From Agathobaculum hominis (GTDB lineage Bacteria > Bacillota > Clostridia > Oscillospirales > Butyricicoccaceae), in contig NZ_JACOPK010000002.1 of the NCBI RefSeq assembly GCF_014288055.1, positions 186,001 to 250,000 of the forward strand: a DNA stretch of 64,000 bases, given 5' to 3'. Shown here in pieces: positions 1-7,380 of this stretch; positions within the stretch are counted from its first letter, which is position 1, and every line of letters begins with the position of its first letter. The position numbers and the translations under genes are program-made. The notes beneath the pieces were generated by a model that was not told the origin of the DNA, did no database searches, and worked only from the letters and a program-made list of their open reading frames with translations.

Positions 1-1
1 T

Positions 2-196
2 TGGGATACCATGAAGGAAAAGGGGATTTCCCAATATGCGCTGATCAAAAAGTATGGAGTCAGCCCTGCACAGATCACTCGGCTGAAGCGGAACGAGAGT
101 GTCAGCACGCATACCATTGAAATGTTCTGCGAAATCCTCGACTGCCGGGTAGAAGATATAATGGAATATAAAAAGAATGCCGAAACAGACCGGTAA
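2..196 (+). CDS. XRE/Cro-CI family HTH regulator, 5'-truncated by window edge
   Basis: Open frame continues leftwards past the first ATG at base 11 (codons W-D-T before it), so the true start lies outside the window. The visible part is a compact helix-turn-helix: ISQYALIKKYGVSPAQITRLKR followed by VSTHTIEMFCEILDCRVEDIMEY, the usual pattern of the small YozG-like XRE proteins of about 65-70 residues, which have the HTH and nothing else. These act as DNA-binding repressors, often alone or beside membrane or toxin genes; the partner here is not visible. The stop is followed at once by an intrinsic terminator. The family call is secure; target and role are unknown. Confidence 0.75.
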   Translation, partial: WDTMKEKGISQYALIKKYGVSPAQITRLKRNESVSTHTIEMFCEILDCRVEDIMEYKKNAETDR

Positions 197-227
197 CATC
201 GCGTTACCGAAGCCGTTTCGACAGTAA

Positions 228-254
228 AAGGGGCCGCAGAGCGGCCCCTTTGCT
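228..254. terminator. Bidirectional intrinsic terminator between HTH gene and purine permease
   Basis: Perfect 8-bp stem GGGGCCGC (230-237), loop AGA, GCGGCCCC (241-248), with T-rich sequence on the right and A-rich sequence (AAAA as T-run for the minus strand) on the left. It lies between convergent genes and can serve both. Confidence 0.85.
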
Positions 255-271
255 TATTTTCTGTATGGTTA

Positions 272-1633
272 TTACAGGAAGATATACTTGAGTACGAACA
301 GCACTGCTAGGACGTACATCAGCGGAGCGACCTTCTTGCCCTTGCCGGTTGCGAGGTTGAGCAGGACATAGGAGATAACGCCCAGAGAGATGCCCTCGGA
401 GATGCTGTAGAACAGCGGCATCGCGATGATGGCGAGGTATGCCGGGATGGACTCGGTGAGGTTGTCCAGATCGAAGCTGATCTCGGTAACCGTGCCGACC
501 ATCAGGAAGCCGACCATGATCAGCGCCGGAGCCGTCGCGAAGGACGGGATTGCAGTGAAGATCGGGGCGAACAGCGTGGAAACGAGGAACAGGATGCCGG
601 TGACGAGCGCGGTCAGGCCGGTGCGGCCGCCGACAGCGACGCCGGATGCGGACTCGACAAAGGTGGTGGTGGTGGAAGTGCCGAGGATTGCGCCTGCGGA
701 GGTCGCGATGGAGTCTGCCAACAGAGCCGGCTTGATGCCCGGCAGCTTGCCGTCCTTGTCGAGCATCTTCGCCTTGGTGGCAACGCCGATCAGCGTGCCC
801 AGCGTATCGAAAATATCAACGAACAGGAACGAGAAGATGACAACGATGAAGTTTACGATGCCGACTGCGCTGAAATCCACGTTGAAGCACTGACCGAAGG
901 TCAGACCCAGCTTGGAGAAGTCGGTCATGCCCCAGCTCGGGAACAGGGAATAGAAGCCTGCGTCCGGCGTCGGAACGTAAAGGCCGGTCACCTGGCAGAG
1001 CATGCCGAGGATCCAGGTCAGCAGAATGCCGTACAGGATGGCGCCCTTCATCTTGCGGGTGTAGAATACCGCGGTGAAGAACAGACCGATGAGGGTCAGC
1101 AGTGCGCAGATACCTGCGGTGTGGAAGTTCTCCGGGAAGCTGATGATGCCGACCAGCGTTGCGGAGTCTACGCACAGGCCGGAGTTCTGCAGGCCGATGA
1201 ACGCGATGAACAGGCCGATGCCGACCGAAACGCCCTTCTTGAGCGTGAGCGGAATGGCGTTGAAGATCGCCTCGCGGACATTGGTCAGCGACAGGACGAT
1301 AAAGATCAGACCCTCGATGAATACCGCGAGCAGCGCGACCTGCCAGCTGTAGCCATAGCCTGCAACAACGGTGTACGCCATAAAGGCGTTCAGGCCCATG
1401 CCGGCCGACAGCGCGAACGGCAGGTTCGCCATGAATGCCATGCACAGCGTGCCGAGGCAGGACGCCAGAGCCGTCGCGAGCAGGACCGCGGTGGTATCCA
1501 TGCCGGTAGAGCCGAGCACGCTCGGGTTTACGGCAAGGATGTACGCCATGGTCATAAAGGTAGTGATACCGGCCATGACTTCGGTCTTGACTGTGGTTTT
1601 GTGTTCCGATAGCTTGAATATGCGTTCAAACAT
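272..1633 (-). CDS. NCS2 family purine permease (AzgA/PbuG type)
   Basis: A 453-residue polytopic membrane protein that should import hypoxanthine, guanine or adenine by proton symport. The N-terminus (FKLSEHKTTVKTEVMAGITTFMTMAYILAVNP) and the segment SAGMGLNAFMAYTVV are hallmarks of the AzgA/PbuG branch; later FVDIFDTLGTLIGVATKAKMLD and GTSTTTTFVESASGVAVGGRTG are the conserved substrate-region motifs. Full length for the family (about 430-460). The start is set by AAAGGGGGA just upstream. It lies downstream of and in the same direction as apt, so uptake and phosphoribosylation of purine bases are probably linked, although a 161-bp palindromic element now separates them. Exact base specificity cannot be read from sequence. 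No purine riboswitch is visible upstream. Confidence 0.92.
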   Translation of the reverse strand: MFERIFKLSEHKTTVKTEVMAGITTFMTMAYILAVNPSVLGSTGMDTTAVLLATALASCLGTLCMAFMANLPFALSAGMGLNAFMAYTVVAGYGYSWQVALLAVFIEGLIFIVLSLTNVREAIFNAIPLTLKKGVSVGIGLFIAFIGLQNSGLCVDSATLVGIISFPENFHTAGICALLTLIGLFFTAVFYTRKMKGAILYGILLTWILGMLCQVTGLYVPTPDAGFYSLFPSWGMTDFSKLGLTFGQCFNVDFSAVGIVNFIVVIFSFLFVDIFDTLGTLIGVATKAKMLDKDGKLPGIKPALLADSIATSAGAILGTSTTTTFVESASGVAVGGRTGLTALVTGILFLVSTLFAPIFTAIPSFATAPALIMVGFLMVGTVTEISFDLDNLTESIPAYLAIIAMPLFYSISEGISLGVISYVLLNLATGKGKKVAPLMYVLAVLFVLKYIFL

Positions 1634-1683
1634 CGTTTTTCCCCCTTTTAATTTTTAGGCTTTCGCCTTGATTACGGATTTAT

Positions 1684-1844
1684 GGCAATACCGCATAATT
1701 GGACAAGAGCGATTTGCGAGTAAATTTTGCGTACTGACGAGGCGCGGTTTTGCGGTAATACTTGACGTATTACCGTGAAATCGCAACAAAGTCAGGGCAC
1801 AAAATTTCCGCAAAGCGCCGCAGCTTTAATTGTGCGGTGTTGCC
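1684..1844. repeat. Family C MITE-like palindromic element, copy 1 (161 bp)
   Basis: Termini GGCAATACCGCATAATT (left) and AATTGTGCGGTGTTGCC (right) are inverted copies. The inverted repeat continues inward (GCGATTTGCG..AAATTTTGCG against the AAATTTCCGCAAAGCGC side) to a central hairpin CGGTAATA/TATTACCG, so the whole element can fold on itself. Flanks TTAT (1680-1683) and TTAG (1845-1848) look like an imperfect 4-bp target duplication. It touches the apt stop codon. Other copies: 42148-42184, 45873-46021, 60590-60621. No transposase is encoded. Confidence 0.8.
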
Positions 1845-2369
1845 TTAGTTTCCTTCGTAGGATACGACGGCCTCGGTCGGGCAGGACGTCAGGCGGTCGC
1901 GGCCGTGCAGACCCTTCAGCTCGAGCAGACAGACGATCTTGACGACCTTCGCGCCCAGCTGCTCCACCAGATGTACCGCCGCCTCGAGCGTGCCGCCCGT
2001 TGCGATCAGATCGTCAACGATGACCACGCGCAGTCCCGGCGTGATGTCCTCGCGGTGCACCTCGATCTCCGCAGAGCCGTATTCGAGGTCATACGCGATG
2101 CGCGAGGTCGCGCGCGGCAGCTTGCCGCTCTTGCGGACCGGAATAAAGGCTTTGTGCAGATTGTATGCCATCGGCATGCCGAACAGGAAGCCCCTCGACT
2201 CCAGTCCGACGATCGCATCGAATTCCGTATCCCCGATCTTCGCCGTCATCTCATCTACCGCCAGCCGCAGTCCGTCCGCGTCCTTGAGTACGCTCGTGAT
2301 ATCACGGAAGATGATGCCGGCCTTCGGGTAGTCCGGGATGCTCGTGATATACTGCTCCACCTTGCTCAT
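1845..2369 (-). CDS. apt: Adenine phosphoribosyltransferase
   Basis: 174 residues, the normal size. Converts adenine plus PRPP to AMP in the cytoplasm (purine salvage). The PRPP-binding loop is VVIVDDLIATGGTLEAAVHLVE in the C-terminal half; the N-terminus IPDYPKAGIIFRDITSVLKDADGL and the segment GLESRGFLFGMPMAYNL are the conserved APRT motifs. The start ATG at 2369 is preceded by a GGGGAGGAG ribosome binding site, with a longer than usual spacing of about 14 nt; an out-of-frame ATG lies between them. The binding site also forms the 3' arm of a hairpin (2385-2401), which could lower translation. Its stop codon abuts the family C palindrome. Probably cotranscribed with the purine permease. Confidence 0.95.
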   Translation of the reverse strand: MSKVEQYITSIPDYPKAGIIFRDITSVLKDADGLRLAVDEMTAKIGDTEFDAIVGLESRGFLFGMPMAYNLHKAFIPVRKSGKLPRATSRIAYDLEYGSAEIEVHREDITPGLRVVIVDDLIATGGTLEAAVHLVEQLGAKVVKIVCLLELKGLHGRDRLTSCPTEAVVSYEGN

Positions 2370-2384
2370 AGGTTTTCATGTCTC

Positions 2385-2401
2385 CTCCCCGGTCCGGGGA
2401 G
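2385..2401 (-). promoter_or_regulatory. Hairpin sequestering the apt ribosome binding site
   Basis: On the minus strand CTCCCC-GGACC-GGGGAG forms a 6-bp GC stem whose 3' arm is the Shine-Dalgarno GGGGAG of apt. A second hairpin of the type CCGTCC/GGACGG lies upstream (about 2427-2448). Suggests structural damping of apt translation; no ligand motif is recognised. Confidence 0.45.
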
Positions 2402-2457
2402 CGTCCCCGTCCGATCTTTTTTCCGCCGTCCCCATCAGGGACGGACGGCACAAATCT

Positions 2458-2485
2458 ATTGTATCAAATTTCCGATAGGTTGCAA
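2458..2485 (-). promoter_or_regulatory. Sigma-A promoter for apt
   Basis: Minus strand TTGCAA (2480-2485), 16-nt spacer, TACAAT (2458-2463). Predicted start near 2450, giving an 80-nt leader with two hairpins. Confidence 0.65.
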
Positions 2486-2526
2486 GTAGAATTTACAGAT
2501 TTACCGCTTTCTTAGAGAAAAATTCA

Positions 2527-2555
2527 TTGACCGTATCGCTGCGGAGTGATATACT
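2527..2555 (+). promoter_or_regulatory. Sigma-A promoter for cutC-licT
   Basis: TTGACC (2527-2532), 17-nt spacer, TATACT (2550-2555). Predicted transcription start about 2562, which rules out the in-frame TTG at 2527 as the cutC start. Confidence 0.75.
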
Positions 2556-2589
2556 TAATCAAATATGTAAGGAAAAGAGAAGGAAAGGG

Positions 2590-3363
2590 ATGATGCGCAT
2601 GGCTGGACTGCTCGAGGTCTGCGCAGACAGCGTCTGCTCTGCGGTAAACGCAGCAAGGGGAGGGGCGGACCGCATTGAACTGTGCTCCGCGCTGCCGCTC
2701 GGCGGACTTTCGCCGGACGAGGATCTGTTCTGCATGGTGCGCGAACGGGTCGATATTCCCGTCCGTGTGCTGCTGCGTCCGCGCGCAGGCGATTTTCTGT
2801 ATGATGAGGACGAGTTTGAACTGCTCTGCTGTCAGGCGGCGCGCTTTGCCGGCCTGGGTGCGGACGGCATCGTCATCGGCATGCTGAACCCGGACGGTAC
2901 GCTCGACGCCGAGCGCATGAGTGCGCTCATGACCTGCGGCGACGGCTGCGGGGTCACGCTCCACCGCGCGTTCGACGTCTGCCGCGACGCGCACGAGGCG
3001 CTGCGCACGGCAAAGGAGCTCGGCGTGGACACCATCCTCACTTCAGGGCAGCAGGCTCGCTGCGCAGACGGCGCACCGCTGCTGCGCGAGCTGGTCTCGG
3101 AGAGCGGGGAAGGGCTGCGCATCCTGATCGGCGGCGGCGTGAACGCGGACGTCATCCGCGCGCTCGCACCGCAGACCGGTGCCGACGCTTTTCATCTGTC
3201 GGCGAAGGCAGTCGTGCCGAGCAGCATGGAGTTCCGCCGCGAGGCGGTTCCGATGGGCGCGGCCGGACTGAATGAATTTGAGCTCTGGCGGTGCGACGAA
3301 GGCGCAGTGCGCGCTGCACGCGAGGCTCTGGATGCGGTCTGCACCGCGCGAAAGGAAAACTGA
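2590..3363 (+). CDS. cutC: CutC family copper homeostasis protein
   Basis: About 257 residues forming a TIM barrel of the CutC family. Motifs: LLEVCADSVCSAVNAARGGADRIELCSALPLGGLSPD at the N-terminus, VRVLLRPRAGDFLYDEDEFE, GADGIVIGMLNPDGTLD, VTLHRAFDVCRDAHEAL and LIGGGVNADVIRAL. CutC has been linked to copper tolerance but its biochemical role is unsettled; in Firmicutes it is often found with carbohydrate genes. The start is taken at 2590 because the promoter at 2527-2555 places the mRNA 5' end near 2562; ATGs at 2593 and 2599 are possible and an AGGAAAGGG motif at 2581-2589 suits 2599 best by spacing. licT begins immediately after the stop codon, so the two are one operon. Confidence 0.88.
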   Translation: MMRMAGLLEVCADSVCSAVNAARGGADRIELCSALPLGGLSPDEDLFCMVRERVDIPVRVLLRPRAGDFLYDEDEFELLCCQAARFAGLGADGIVIGMLNPDGTLDAERMSALMTCGDGCGVTLHRAFDVCRDAHEALRTAKELGVDTILTSGQQARCADGAPLLRELVSESGEGLRILIGGGVNADVIRALAPQTGADAFHLSAKAVVPSSMEFRREAVPMGAAGLNEFELWRCDEGAVRAAREALDAVCTARKEN

Positions 3364-4197
3364 ATGCAGATACAAAAAGTATTGAACAACAATGTTGTCG
3401 TTGCCCTTGATGAAAACGGCGCGGAGACCGTGCTCATGGGACGGGGACTCGGATTCGGGTGCAGGCCGGGCGGCGAGGTCTGTCAGGCGAAGGTCGAAAA
3501 ACGCTTTTCCATGCATTCCGACCAGCTTTCGAGTCGTTTTCAGCAGCTTGTCACCAGTATCCCTCTGCCGCATTTCATGATGAGCGAGCGCATCATCAAC
3601 CATGCGAAGCTGTCGCTCGGCCGCGAGCTGTCCGACAGTATCTATGTCACCCTTCCCGACCATATTTCGGGCGCGATCTCGCGCTACAGGGAGGGGATCC
3701 GCCTTCAGAATCCGCTGCTCTGGGACATTCAGCAGTTCTACAGGGACGAATATCAGGTCGGCCTCAAGGCGAACGAGATCGTGCTCGAGGAGACCGGCGT
3801 TGCTTTTACCGAGGATGAAGCCGGGTTTATCGCCATGCACTTTGTCAACGCGCAGATCGGCGGCGAGATTCGCGAGGTCTACGACATGACCTACCTGATG
3901 CAGGCCGCGCTGCGTATCGTGCGCGAGGTCTACGGCGCTGAGCCGGACAGCTCGACCATCGAATACTACCGCTTTATCACGCATCTGAAATTCTTTGCGC
4001 GCCGCATCGTCGGCAGCCAGAAATACGGCGATGAGGACACCGATCTGCTCGAGGTCGTGCGCTTCAAGTATCCCTGCGCGTTCGCCTGCGCCGAAAAGAT
4101 ATGCAGCTATGTGCTGACCGAAAAGGGCTTTCGCGCCGGGGACAACGAGCTGCTGTATCTGACGATACATATCGCGCGAGTGATGAAGGACAACTGA
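3364..4197 (+). CDS. licT: BglG/LicT family transcription antiterminator
   Basis: 277 residues: an N-terminal RNA-binding CAT domain (MQIQKVLNNNVVVALDENG, residues 1-55) and two PTS regulation domains. The four phosphorylatable PRD histidines fall at 100, 159, 207 and 269, the same numbers as in Bacillus subtilis LicT. Family members bind a ribonucleic antiterminator (RAT) hairpin and prevent formation of an overlapping terminator when PTS phosphorylation allows. The only RAT seen in the window lies 3 kb downstream, ahead of crr-ptsH-nagE, and matches the LicT/SacT class, so that operon is the inferred target. ATG follows the cutC TGA with no gap, implying translational coupling. Confidence 0.93.
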   Translation: MQIQKVLNNNVVVALDENGAETVLMGRGLGFGCRPGGEVCQAKVEKRFSMHSDQLSSRFQQLVTSIPLPHFMMSERIINHAKLSLGRELSDSIYVTLPDHISGAISRYREGIRLQNPLLWDIQQFYRDEYQVGLKANEIVLEETGVAFTEDEAGFIAMHFVNAQIGGEIREVYDMTYLMQAALRIVREVYGAEPDSSTIEYYRFITHLKFFARRIVGSQKYGDEDTDLLEVVRFKYPCAFACAEKICSYVLTEKGFRAGDNELLYLTIHIARVMKDN

Positions 4198-4232
4198 GAG
4201 AGACTGGCGAAAAAACGAAGCCTTTCGACAAA
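4198..4232 (+). repeat. Solitary family-B type hairpin after licT stop
   Basis: GAGACTGGCGAAA...TTTCGACA directly follows the licT TGA. It resembles the first hairpin of the full family B elements (AGACTGTCGAAAAAC..). Similar units follow stops at 45423 and 47702 (minus). Confidence 0.45.
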
Positions 4233-4266
4233 ATAAATCCCCCAATCCTATGATTGGGGGATTTTC
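4231..4266. terminator. Bidirectional terminator between licT and EF-G2 genes
   Basis: Perfect 12-bp stem AATCCCCCAATC (4236-4247) / GATTGGGGGATT (4252-4263), loop CTAT, with T-rich tails on both strands; sits between convergent genes. Confidence 0.9.
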
Positions 4267-4274
4267 AGTATCGT

Positions 4275-6359
4275 TTAGTCCTTGTTCAGCGCTTCCATGC
4301 GGGCCTTGTTTTCGGCGATGACCTTTTCCTGTACCGGAGCCGGTGCCTCGTCGTAGCGCTCGAACTTGGAAACGAACGAGCCGCGGCCCTGCGTCATCGA
4401 ACGCAGCTTGATCGCGTAGTCGCCAAGCTCTGCCATCGGGCATTCTGCAACGATCTCCTGCTTGCCGCCGTCGAGCGGGTTCATGCCCATGATGCGGCCG
4501 CGGCGCTTGTTGAGGTCGCCGATGACGTCGCCCATGTAGGAATCCGGGATAACGACCTTCATCGAGCAGACAGGCTCGAGCAGAACCGGAGATGCCTGCG
4601 GGATGCCGGCCTTGTAGGCCAGACGGGCTGCCATCTTGAAGGACAGCTCGTTGGAGTCTACGTCATGATACGAGCCGTCGAGCAACGTTGCGCGCAGACC
4701 GACCATCGGATAGCCGGCGAGCACGCCGTGCTCCATGGCCTCGCGGATGCCCTTGTCGACAGCCGGATGGAAGTTCTTCGGAACCGAACCGCCGAAGATC
4801 TTTTCCTGGAACAGATAATCGCCCTCTGCATACGGTGCGAACTCCATCTTGACGTGACCGTACTGACCGTGGCCGCCGGACTGCTTCTTGTGCTTGCCTT
4901 CGACGACGACCGGCTTGCGGATCTTTTCGCGGTACGGTACGATCGGAGCGGACAGCGTGACTTCTACGCCGAACTTGTCTCTGAGCTTGGAGCACAGAAC
5001 GTCCAGCTGAATATCGCCGGCACCGGAGATGAGGTGCTGCTTGGTCTCGGGGTTGAATTCGGTCTCGAAGGACGGGTCCTCGTCATGCAGACGGGACAGA
5101 CCGGTGGAGATCTTCTCCTCGGCGCCCTTGACCTTGGCTGCGATCGCCTGCGTGTAGCAGGGAGGCGCGAACTCGATCGGCTCGAGCTCGACCTTGCGCA
5201 CGCTCATGGACAGGGTGTCGCCCGTCCTGGTCGTGACCAGCTTGGAGACCGCGCCGATGTCGCCGCAGCCGACGACCGGAACCTCGGACGTCTTTTTGCC
5301 GCAGACGGTGAAGATGTGACCCATCTTCTCGTTCGCGTCCGCGCGCTTGTTGACGAGCGTCATATCCTGCTTGACCTCGCCGGACATGACCTTGAAGTAG
5401 GAGAAGCGGCCGTACTGGTCAGCGACCGTCTTGAATACAAATGCACAGGTCGAACCGTTCGGGGCGCAGTTGATCTCGATCAGCTCGCCCTTTTCGTCCT
5501 CGCACAGCTCTACCGGCTTCTCGTCCGGGGACGGCATGTAGTCCGCGATGCCCTTGAGCAGCGCGTAGGAGCCGATGCCGGTCGCAGCCGTGCCGCAGAA
5601 TACCGGCGCGAGGACCAGATCCTTGACGCCCTGACGGATGCCGGCGATCAGCTCTTCATCCGAGAACTCCTCGCCTGCGAAATAGCGCTCCATCAGATCC
5701 TCGGACAGCTCCGCGATGTTCTCACACAGCGCCGCGCGGTGCTGGTCGATGCGGTCCTTCATGTCCTCGGGGATCGGGATCTCGACGCGCTTGTTGCCGT
5801 CCATGCGGTAGGCCTTGCGGATAACGCAGTCGACGATGCCGACGGTGTCGCGGTTGCCCTCGAAGATCGGGACAACGATCGGCGCTACCGATACGCCGAA
5901 CTGCTTCTGCAGCTTGTGCAGAGAGGTATAGTAATCCGAGTTTTCCTCGTCGATTTTCGAGATGTAGAACATGCGCGGCATTGCCTGCTCCTCGCAGCGC
6001 TCCCACGCCTTTTCCGTGCCGACGCCCGGGCCGGACTTGCCGGTCGCGACGATCAGAGCGGACTCTGCAACGCGCATCGCGCACTGCACTTCGCTTTCAA
6101 AATCAAAGAAGCCCGGGGTGTCGAGCAGGTTGATCTTGCAGTCGTTCCATTCTACGGGCGCTACTGCGGTCGAGATCGAGAACTTGCGGCGGATTTCTTC
6201 GGGGTCGAAATCGCAGACCGTGTTGCCGTCGGCGATCTTGCCTACGCGGTCGGTCGCACCGGAGATATTAAGCAGGCTCTCGACGAGCGAGGTCTTGCCG
6301 TCGCCGCCGTGGCCCATGAGACATACGTTACGGATCTTGTTTACCGGATAATTGGCCAT
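4275..6359 (-). CDS. Elongation factor G-like translational GTPase (EF-G2)
   Basis: 694 residues with the five-domain EF-G architecture. The P-loop is GHGGDGKTSLVESLL instead of the canonical GHIDAGKTT of the housekeeping EF-G; this variant plus LLDTPGFFDFESEV (G3) and ISKIDEENSDY (G4 region) marks the EF-G2 paralogue group. Domain IV begins near HKKQSGGHGQYGHVK and the C-terminus holds the EF-G domain V signature GDLNKRRGRIMGM. The housekeeping EF-G normally lies in the str operon, so this is probably a second copy; its exact role (translocation, recycling or stress) cannot be told from sequence. Start at MANYPVNKIRNV is chosen over an ATG 12 codons upstream because AAGGGAG precedes it. Confidence 0.9.
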   Translation of the reverse strand: MANYPVNKIRNVCLMGHGGDGKTSLVESLLNISGATDRVGKIADGNTVCDFDPEEIRRKFSISTAVAPVEWNDCKINLLDTPGFFDFESEVQCAMRVAESALIVATGKSGPGVGTEKAWERCEEQAMPRMFYISKIDEENSDYYTSLHKLQKQFGVSVAPIVVPIFEGNRDTVGIVDCVIRKAYRMDGNKRVEIPIPEDMKDRIDQHRAALCENIAELSEDLMERYFAGEEFSDEELIAGIRQGVKDLVLAPVFCGTAATGIGSYALLKGIADYMPSPDEKPVELCEDEKGELIEINCAPNGSTCAFVFKTVADQYGRFSYFKVMSGEVKQDMTLVNKRADANEKMGHIFTVCGKKTSEVPVVGCGDIGAVSKLVTTRTGDTLSMSVRKVELEPIEFAPPCYTQAIAAKVKGAEEKISTGLSRLHDEDPSFETEFNPETKQHLISGAGDIQLDVLCSKLRDKFGVEVTLSAPIVPYREKIRKPVVVEGKHKKQSGGHGQYGHVKMEFAPYAEGDYLFQEKIFGGSVPKNFHPAVDKGIREAMEHGVLAGYPMVGLRATLLDGSYHDVDSNELSFKMAARLAYKAGIPQASPVLLEPVCSMKVVIPDSYMGDVIGDLNKRRGRIMGMNPLDGGKQEIVAECPMAELGDYAIKLRSMTQGRGSFVSKFERYDEAPAPVQEKVIAENKARMEALNKD

Positions 6360-6430
6360 AATTGATATACACTCCCTTACCCCTGCCTGTCGCACGGGCG
6401 TTTGTTGACGGGATTGCTTCCCTGCTTGTA

Positions 6431-6459
6431 ATTATACACTACTGAGAGCGTATACGCAA
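6431..6459 (-). promoter_or_regulatory. Sigma-A promoter for EF-G2 gene
   Basis: Minus strand TTGCGT (6454-6459), 17-nt spacer, TATAAT (6431-6436). The leader is about 65 nt. The rest of the 6360-6661 gap holds no recognisable gene. Confidence 0.7.
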
Positions 6460-6607
6460 GCTGTTTTTTGTGTAAATTTCCGAAAACGCTTTGCGTATGC
6501 GTGCCCGTGCACGCACTGCGCTCTTCGCTACTCTGCGGTCGTTTTGCCAAATGAAGGCAGGATGAACCGCGGCTTTCACAGCACAATAGCCATCTCGCCG
6601 GCGGCAC

Positions 6608-6636
6608 TTGCATCTTTCTTCGTCATGTTCTACAAT
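6608..6636 (+). promoter_or_regulatory. Sigma-A promoter for DUF4186 gene
   Basis: TTGCAT (6608-6613), 17-nt spacer, TACAAT (6631-6636); start about 6643, leaving a 19-nt leader that contains the AAGGAG binding site. Confidence 0.7.
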
Positions 6637-6661
6637 AAGAAAGAGAAGGAGACGAGCTTCC

Positions 6662-7057
6662 ATGAATTTTGAAGAAAACACCGTGCGCTATGCGCAGATC
6701 TCCGCCGCACTTTCGCGCTCGCGCTTCCGCAGCCGCTTCCGTCTCGGCCTGAAGGACCGCCAGTATATCTGCGACAGGGGATGGGAGACCATGCGCCGCC
6801 ACGCCGCCGAGCTGGTCGCAGAGCGGCTCGCGCCCGCCTTTATCCCGAACGACGGCAAACAGACGCCCATGCGCGGCCATCCGGTCTTTATCGCGCAGCA
6901 CGCGACCGCCTGCTGCTGCCGCGGCTGTCTGGAAAAATGGCATAAAATCCCTTCCGGGCGCGCGCTGACCGCCGCCGAGCAGGAATACATCGTCGGCATG
7001 CTGCTGTTCTGGATGCAGCGCGAAATGACCTCGCCTCTGCCCGGAAGCAGGCGGTGA
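6662..7057 (+). CDS. DUF4186 family protein
   Basis: 131 residues, function unknown. The conserved core is RLAPAFIPNDGKQTPMRGHPVFIAQHATACCCRGCLEKWHKIPSGR, with a CCCRGC cysteine cluster and several histidines that look like a metal site (inference). The family is found across bacteria as a single-domain cytoplasmic protein without an assigned role. Start set by AAGGAGACGAGCTTCC before the ATG; translation from the upstream TTG at 6608 is excluded because that codon lies in the -35 box. It stands alone between divergent EF-G2 and the PTS operon. A weak hairpin AAAAAC..GTTTTTT at 7081-7101 may end it. Confidence 0.85.
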   Translation: MNFEENTVRYAQISAALSRSRFRSRFRLGLKDRQYICDRGWETMRRHAAELVAERLAPAFIPNDGKQTPMRGHPVFIAQHATACCCRGCLEKWHKIPSGRALTAAEQEYIVGMLLFWMQREMTSPLPGSRR

Positions 7058-7124
7058 CGGCTGCTTTTGTGCAAAGTGTAGAAAAACGGCGCTGTTTTTT
7101 GGCAGGTCCACCGTCGATTTGTGC

Positions 7125-7153
7125 TTGCAAACGGATTTTTATTCTGTTACAAT
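7125..7153 (+). promoter_or_regulatory. Sigma-A promoter for the crr-ptsH-nagE operon
   Basis: TTGCAA (7125-7130), 17-nt spacer, TACAAT (7148-7153). The start near 7160 gives a leader of about 220 nt that carries the RAT and terminator. Confidence 0.8.
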
Positions 7154-7211
7154 AAAAACAACAAGTAGATAGCAGGCATTTCCAGAAGGGCAGCGTCCCT
7201 TCGACTTTTAA

Positions 7212-7241
7212 TGGATTGTTACCGCTTCGGCGGGCAAAACC
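7212..7241 (+). promoter_or_regulatory. Ribonucleic antiterminator (RAT) site, LicT/SacT class
   Basis: GGATTGTTACCGC-TTCG-GCGGGCAAAACC: the classical RAT with conserved GGATTGTTAC on the 5' side and GGCAAAACC on the 3' side of an asymmetric hairpin. Its 3' end (AAAACC, 7235-7240) is also the 5' arm of the terminator that follows, so binding by an antiterminator protein and termination exclude each other. LicT at 3364-4197 is the obvious candidate ligand. Confidence 0.88.
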
Positions 7242-7308
7242 AGATTTCTCGCACCAGTCTTTGCAGTAAGACGGTATATAGGCGATGAAATTTGGTTTTT
7301 TATTTTTT
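7235..7308 (+). terminator. Conditional terminator overlapping the RAT
   Basis: AAAACCAGATTTC (7235-7247) pairs with GAAATTTGGTTTT (7287-7299) followed by a long T-run. The intervening 40 nt hold further pairing potential. Formation is expected when LicT is inactive. Confidence 0.82.
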
Positions 7309-7380
7309 TCGCATGTTTTATCTGCTCAACCGACATACTATGTGGACGACAGTCCAATGCAGAAAGAGTGTGAATGTATC

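Noticed and set aside
1634..1683. Purine riboswitch upstream of the NCS2 permease
   Set aside because: None of the conserved junction bases of purine riboswitches are present; the gap is filled by the family C palindrome.
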